The notes under the pieces were generated by a model. That model worked only from the letters and a program-made list of their open reading frames with translations. It searched no databases and had not been told where the DNA came from. Shown here piece after piece: positions 59,922 through 64,000 of a stretch of DNA of 64,000 nt. The stretch lies in NCBI RefSeq assembly GCF_902499335.1, contig NZ_CABVQK010000019.1:62001-126000 (forward strand), in the 5' to 3' direction. The position numbers were made by a program, and so were the translations under genes. This DNA is from Burkholderia lata. Lineage in GTDB: Bacteria; Pseudomonadota; Gammaproteobacteria; Burkholderiales; Burkholderiaceae. Numbering within the stretch: the first letter of the stretch is position 1; each line of letters starts with the position of its first letter.

Positions 59922-61610
59922 ATGACGCGGCCCAGCCTGCCCCCCTTGCCGCCGGACACCGACCTGCGCAAGCTGATCCATTTTTCGGCGAGCGACGGCC
60001 GCATCTGGCTCGCCGGACAGCGGATGGTGCTGCTCCATGCCGGCGCGCTGGCAACACTGCGCCAGGAGCTGATGGAAAGCGTCGGGCCGGCGCAGACGCG
60101 GCGTTTCTTCACGCGCGTCGGCTTCGCCGCCGGCGAACGGGACGCCGCGCTCGCCCGCGAGATCCGCAGCGGCGCGTCGCTGTTCGACATGTTCCATGTC
60201 GGCCCGCAGCTGCACATGCTTGAAGGCGCCGTGCAGGTCACGCCGTTGCGCTTCGAGGCCGATCCCGCGACGGGCGCGTTCTATTGCGAATACCGCTGGG
60301 AACATTCATGGGAAGCCGACGTCCACCGCCGCACGTTCGGGCCGCAGCCCGAGCCGGTGTGCTGGATGCTGATCGGCTATGCGACCGGCTATACGAGCGC
60401 CTTCATCGGCCGGACGATCCTGTTCAAGGAAACGAGCTGCGTCGGCATGCACGACCCGCACTGCACGATCGTCGGCAAGCCAGCCGAGGAATGGCCCGAC
60501 GCCGAGGAAATCTCGTCGTGGTTCAAGGCCAATTCGCTGATCAACACGATCCGCGACCTGCAGACCGAGGTCGAATCGCTGCGCCTCGAGATCGCGCCCG
60601 ACGATGGCCGCACGCGGCTCGTCGGGCGCTCCGACGCGTTTCGCGCCGCCTATGCGCTGCTCGAGACGGCCGCGCCGACCAAGGTGGCCGTGCTGCTCAC
60701 GGGCGAGACGGGCGTCGGCAAGGAGCGCTTCGCCCGCGCGCTGCACAGCCTGAGCCCGCGCGCCGCGAAGCCGTTCGTCGCGATCAACTGCGCGGCCATT
60801 CCGCACGCGCTGATCGAATCGGAACTGTTCGGCGCGGAGAAAGGCGCATTCACGGGCTCGCAGGTCGCGCGTGCCGGGCGCTTCGAGCGTGCGAATGGCG
60901 GCACGCTGTTCCTGGACGAGATCGGCGAATTGCCGCTCGACGTGCAGGCCAAGCTGCTGCGCGTGCTTCAGGAAGGCGAGGTCGAACGGCTCGGCGCGAC
61001 CGACGGCAGGAAGGTGGATGTGCGCGTCGTCGCGGCGACCAATCGCGATCTCGAACAGGCCGTGCGCGACGGCACCTTCCGCGCCGACCTCTATTACCGG
61101 ATCAACGTCTACCCGGTGCTGATCCCGGCGCTGCGCGACCGGCAGGACGACATCGCGCTGCTCGCCGACGCAATGCTGGAACGCTTCGCGTCGCTGCACG
61201 GCAAGCCGGCGCCCACGCTGACCGACTATGCGTACGACGCGCTGCGCGGCTACCGGTGGCCCGGCAACGTGCGCGAGCTCGAGAACCTGATCGAGCGCGC
61301 GGTGATCCTGTCGCGCCCCAACCGGCCGGTGGACGCGAAGGACCTGTTCCCCGGCGTCGGTCTGCCGGGCGGCTCGACCGTCGACCGTGCGGGGCAGATC
61401 AAGCCGGCCGCCGCGCTGTCGATCGACTGCGCGACGATCCTCGACCAGTTGCAGGGCGGCGGCGGGCTCGACGGCCTCGAGCGCGCGCTGCTGCACGAGG
61501 CCGTCGATCGCGCGAACGGCAACCTGTCGGCCGCCGCCCGCCTGCTCGGGCTGACGCGCGCGCAGCTCAGCTATCGCCTCAACCGCAAACAGGATCAGGA
61601 GGACGCCTGA
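59922..61610 (+). CDS. dmpR: Phenol-responsive sigma-54 activator (DmpR/MopR type)
   Basis: 562 residues from 59922 with GGAGGAG upstream. N-terminal phenol sensor: zinc ligands Cys147, Glu170, Cys173, Cys181 and phenol-contact His98 and Trp126 fall exactly where MopR has C155, E178, C181, C189, H106 and W134. AAA+ domain: Walker A GETGVGKE (261-268), Walker B FLDEIG (330-335). The sigma-54 contact loop reads GAFTGS (308-313) instead of GAFTGA. C-terminal Fis-type helix-turn-helix AARLLGLTRAQLSYRLNR. Divergent from dmpK; a GntR gene follows after 1 bp. Confidence 0.95.
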   Translation: MTRPSLPPLPPDTDLRKLIHFSASDGRIWLAGQRMVLLHAGALATLRQELMESVGPAQTRRFFTRVGFAAGERDAALAREIRSGASLFDMFHVGPQLHMLEGAVQVTPLRFEADPATGAFYCEYRWEHSWEADVHRRTFGPQPEPVCWMLIGYATGYTSAFIGRTILFKETSCVGMHDPHCTIVGKPAEEWPDAEEISSWFKANSLINTIRDLQTEVESLRLEIAPDDGRTRLVGRSDAFRAAYALLETAAPTKVAVLLTGETGVGKERFARALHSLSPRAAKPFVAINCAAIPHALIESELFGAEKGAFTGSQVARAGRFERANGGTLFLDEIGELPLDVQAKLLRVLQEGEVERLGATDGRKVDVRVVAATNRDLEQAVRDGTFRADLYYRINVYPVLIPALRDRQDDIALLADAMLERFASLHGKPAPTLTDYAYDALRGYRWPGNVRELENLIERAVILSRPNRPVDAKDLFPGVGLPGGSTVDRAGQIKPAAALSIDCATILDQLQGGGGLDGLERALLHEAVDRANGNLSAAARLLGLTRAQLSYRLNRKQDQEDA

Positions 61611-61611
61611 C

Positions 61612-62367
61612 ATGAACACCATCCTGCCCGCCCACCCGTTTGCCGACGCACTGCCCGACGACACGCCGCCCGCGATCGAGCCGACCGCCGACGACGCGGT
61701 CGAGCCGCATGCACGCACGCTCAGCGAGCATGCGTACCACCAGCTTCGCCAGCACATCATCGAGGGGCACTACCCGCCCGGCGCGAAGCTGCGCGTCGAG
61801 CACCTGAAGAACGTGTACGGCGTCGGAGCGGGCACGCTGCGCGAGGCGCTCACGCGGCTCGTCAGCGATGCGCTGGTCGTCGCCGAAGGGCAGCGCGGGT
61901 TTCGCGTCACGCCGATGTCGGTCGACGATCTCGAAGCGATCACGCGGCTGCGCATCCATATCGAGGTCGATGCGCTGCGCGAATCCGTGCGGCGCGGCGA
62001 CGATGCGTGGGAACAAAGAGTGCGGCAGAGCTTCGAGATGCTGTCGGCGTGGGAGCAGCCGGTATCGATCGAGCACCGGACCGCGTGGGAAGCGTGCAAC
62101 CGGCGCTTTCACGAAGCGCTGATCTCGGCGGCCGCGACGCCGTGGACCTACCTGATCCTGCGCATGCTGTCGCAGCAAAGCGAACGGTACCGGCGCGTGT
62201 GCATCGGGCTCGGCGATTCGAAGCGCGACGTGCACGCGGAACATGCGTGCCTGTTCGAAGCCGCGATGCGGCGCGCCGATGCACGCGCGGCACTCGCGCT
62301 CGAAGACCATATCGGCACGACGCTCGCCGTCGTGCGCAACGCGCCGCCCGGTACGTTGCCGTTCTAG
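61612..62367 (+). CDS. GntR family regulator (FadR/FCD type)
   Basis: 251 residues. N-terminal winged helix (LSEHAYHQLRQHIIEGHYPPGAKLRVEHLK, VGAGTLREALTRLVSDALV) and C-terminal FCD effector domain with metal His pattern (RFHEALI, HAEHACLF). Starts 1 bp after dmpR, so the two are cotranscribed and translationally linked. Probably adds a second layer of control to the phenol pathway, perhaps sensing a pathway intermediate. Confidence 0.9.
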   Translation: MNTILPAHPFADALPDDTPPAIEPTADDAVEPHARTLSEHAYHQLRQHIIEGHYPPGAKLRVEHLKNVYGVGAGTLREALTRLVSDALVVAEGQRGFRVTPMSVDDLEAITRLRIHIEVDALRESVRRGDDAWEQRVRQSFEMLSAWEQPVSIEHRTAWEACNRRFHEALISAAATPWTYLILRMLSQQSERYRRVCIGLGDSKRDVHAEHACLFEAAMRRADARAALALEDHIGTTLAVVRNAPPGTLPF

Positions 62368-62392
62368 CTGGAAACGGCGACGCTCGCGCCAC

Positions 62393-63217
62393 TCAGGCCA
62401 GCGCGGGATACCCGTGCGCGGCCGCCTCGTGCTCGAACCGCGCAATCGTGTCGTAGTCGCCTGGCGACAACCGTTCGAATCCCTTCAGCCGCAGCACGCG
62501 CGCCCGTTCAGCATCGGCGACGACCACGCGATCGAGCGCGTCCCGCAACGCGGCGACCTGCGTTTCCGGCAGCGCGCGCGATGCGATGAACGGCAACCCC
62601 GGCGCAGAGGCTGTCGTACCGATGATCCGGATGTCCTCCAGCAATTCGGGCAGCGCGTCGCGCACGTACGCGAACGTCACACAGTCGATCGCCGCGCAAT
62701 CGGCTTCCGCTGAAGCCAGCGCACGCAGCACGTTCAGGTGCGAGCCGAGCGCTGCTACCGATCCGAAGAATCGTCCGTCGCGCGCATACGGCGCAACCGC
62801 ATGCCGGAGCGCGTTCATCCCGCTGTGCGAATCTCGACCGTTGAATGCGGCACGCAGCCCGCGGCATGCGGCGAGCGTCGTCGCGCCGCCCGCATGCGCG
62901 CGTGCCGACACGGCGAGCACGCTGCTGTAGTGCGCGCCGTGGCAGCCGTCCGCATCGAACACGGGGGTCGCGATCAGTCGCACGACATCGCGCAGGCCCA
63001 GCATCCGGTACGGGTAGCCGCAGGTCTGCGACAGCAGCAGATCGTCGCGCCGCCACAGCGCGTGCAGATCGTCGAAGGGTTCATCGGGAAGCGCGACATC
63101 GGCGGGCCCGCCCGCGTTCGCGAACGCATCGAGTGCATCGCGCAGCAGCGCGCGCCACAGCGCGTCGTGGCGCGGCGTCACGTTGTACATCGGCAGGGTG
63201 GCGATCCATGGGCTCAT
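62393..63217 (-). CDS. PhnD-like phosphate/phosphonate-type binding protein without signal peptide
   Basis: 274 residues of the PhnD superfamily (type II binding fold): IATLPMYNVTPRHDALW, LLSQTCGYPYRMLG, YSSVLAVSARAHAGG, and ADCAAIDCVTFAYV. There is no signal peptide, so the protein appears cytoplasmic, and no transporter genes adjoin. Perhaps a ligand-sensing or storage protein; function unknown. Convergent with the GntR gene. Confidence 0.75.
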   Translation of the reverse strand: MSPWIATLPMYNVTPRHDALWRALLRDALDAFANAGGPADVALPDEPFDDLHALWRRDDLLLSQTCGYPYRMLGLRDVVRLIATPVFDADGCHGAHYSSVLAVSARAHAGGATTLAACRGLRAAFNGRDSHSGMNALRHAVAPYARDGRFFGSVAALGSHLNVLRALASAEADCAAIDCVTFAYVRDALPELLEDIRIIGTTASAPGLPFIASRALPETQVAALRDALDRVVVADAERARVLRLKGFERLSPGDYDTIARFEHEAAAHGYPALA

Positions 63218-63518
63218 GCGGGCATTCTACGCAGTGACGCTCGCGCAGCGGAACCTGATTCAATCCCGGCAAAACGGGGGCCGAACGTGACGCAGCGCGC
63301 CCGAAGCTTATCGGCCGCGCGACGATAAGCAAATGCGAATCGATTGGTTGGCCGCGTGGTGCGATCCCGGTACCGTCGTGATGCCTGCCCGAGCCTCGCC
63401 ACCGCGCGTGATCCCGGACAGGCCGACCGTGATCCGCGAGACACCTGCGCACCAGGGCCGAGCGCACCGGTTCAACCGCTCGTTCCCCGCGCTGCCCGTT
63501 CAATCCCGCCTCAACGCC

Positions 63519-64000
63519 ATGGCCGAATACTTCGACGTCGACCACGCGCGTGCGATCGCCGCGCTCGACACCCGCTTCATCGCGCGCACCGAGTGGCCGA
63601 CCTGGCTGCTGGTCGTCGTGATCTACGGCGGCTGGCTCGCCGTGCTGCTGCTCGTGCGCGACGGAACCCTGTCGCTCGCGGCCGCGACGCCGCCGCTGAT
63701 CCTGCTCGGCGCGTGGCACCTGTCGCTGCAACACGAGCTGCTGCACGGCCATCCGACGCGCTCCGCGCGCGTGAACAAGCTGCTCGGCTATCCGCCGCTG
63801 ACGGTCTGGTATCCGTACACGCTGTATCGCGACACGCATCTCGACCATCACCGCGACGAAGACCTGACCGTGCCGGGCGTCGATCCCGAAACGAACTACG
63901 TCACGCGCGAGCGCTGGGCACAGCTGCCGCGCTGGCGCCGCGTGCTGACGGTCGCACGCAAGACCTTCGTCGGACGCTTCGTCGCCGGGCCGCCGTTGAG
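63519..64000 (+). CDS. Fatty acid desaturase (C-terminus cut by window edge)
   Basis: About 160 residues visible of a membrane di-iron desaturase. Two membrane segments (TWLLVVVIYGGWLAVLLLV; LAAATPPLILLGAWH) and two histidine boxes (QHELLHGH; HLDHHRDED) are present; the third lies beyond the window. The start at 63519 (MAEYFDVDHARAI) is preferred; the frame is open to 63333 but that part looks non-homologous and contains the upstream promoter region. Acts on acyl chains in the membrane. Confidence 0.85.
   Translation, partial: MAEYFDVDHARAIAALDTRFIARTEWPTWLLVVVIYGGWLAVLLLVRDGTLSLAAATPPLILLGAWHLSLQHELLHGHPTRSARVNKLLGYPPLTVWYPYTLYRDTHLDHHRDEDLTVPGVDPETNYVTRERWAQLPRWRRVLTVARKTFVGRFVAGPPL

Noticed and set aside
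1..64000. tRNA, rRNA, CRISPR, insertion sequence or prophage features
   Set aside because: I looked for cloverleaf-like, repeat-spacer and transposase patterns and found none that I could support.

Overview
The window is a 64 kb stretch of a high-GC genome with very dense coding and long spurious open frames opposite real genes, as expected for Burkholderia. The bclA-bclC-bclB lectin operon, the two-replicon style mix of catabolic and regulatory genes, and the many LysR-type regulators point to the Burkholderia cepacia complex, probably a secondary chromosome. I see no tRNA, rRNA, insertion sequence, prophage or CRISPR array. Species and replicon are inferences.

Layout. 1-4.0 kb: two tandem GH92 alpha-mannosidase lipoproteins (the first is cut by the window edge). 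4.3-7.2 kb: a cupin protein, an M20-type amidohydrolase and its divergent LysR regulator. 7.3-10.3 kb: a TetR regulator divergent from a DUF4336-like and a DUF2306-like membrane gene, with a perfect operator dyad between. 10.4-22.5 kb: small regulator-enzyme modules (ArsR/PLP decarboxylase, LysR/aldo-keto reductase, ArsR/quinone oxidoreductase, LysR/azoreductase), a methyltransferase, a lipoprotein and a TlpA-like thioredoxin. 22.9-24.2 kb: a SymE-like toxin gene overlapping a helix-turn-helix gene, behind a strong hairpin. 24.5-26.6 kb: leuA preceded by a leucine-rich leader peptide and competing hairpins (attenuator). 27.1-29.5 kb: three calcium-dependent lectins. 29.7-41.9 kb: NDH-2-like oxidoreductase, Rrf2 and AraC regulators, an M23 peptidase, an MscS channel, an acetylpolyamine/ornithine set with an Lrp-type regulator, and malate:quinone oxidoreductase. 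42.2-45.8 kb: DbpA helicase, LysR and an ACMSD-like amidohydrolase.

45.8-62.4 kb is a complete phenol catabolic cluster. A DmpR/MopR-type sigma-54 activator (plus strand) and a GntR regulator face a minus-strand operon: dmpK-L-M-N-O-P (multicomponent phenol hydroxylase), dmpQ ferredoxin, dmpB catechol 2,3-dioxygenase, a GlcG-like gene, dmpC, dmpE, dmpF, dmpG, dmpH, dmpI, dmpD and an outer-membrane phenol_MetA_deg protein. Phenol is hydroxylated to catechol, cleaved in meta position and carried to pyruvate and acetyl-CoA. A near-consensus -24/-12 promoter lies just upstream of dmpK, with activator-type inverted repeats about 200 bp further up. The window ends in a PhnD-like binding protein and a truncated fatty acid desaturase.

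Many intergenic regions hold clear dyads (operators and shared terminators of convergent genes); they are listed individually because several decide gene starts or suggest regulation.
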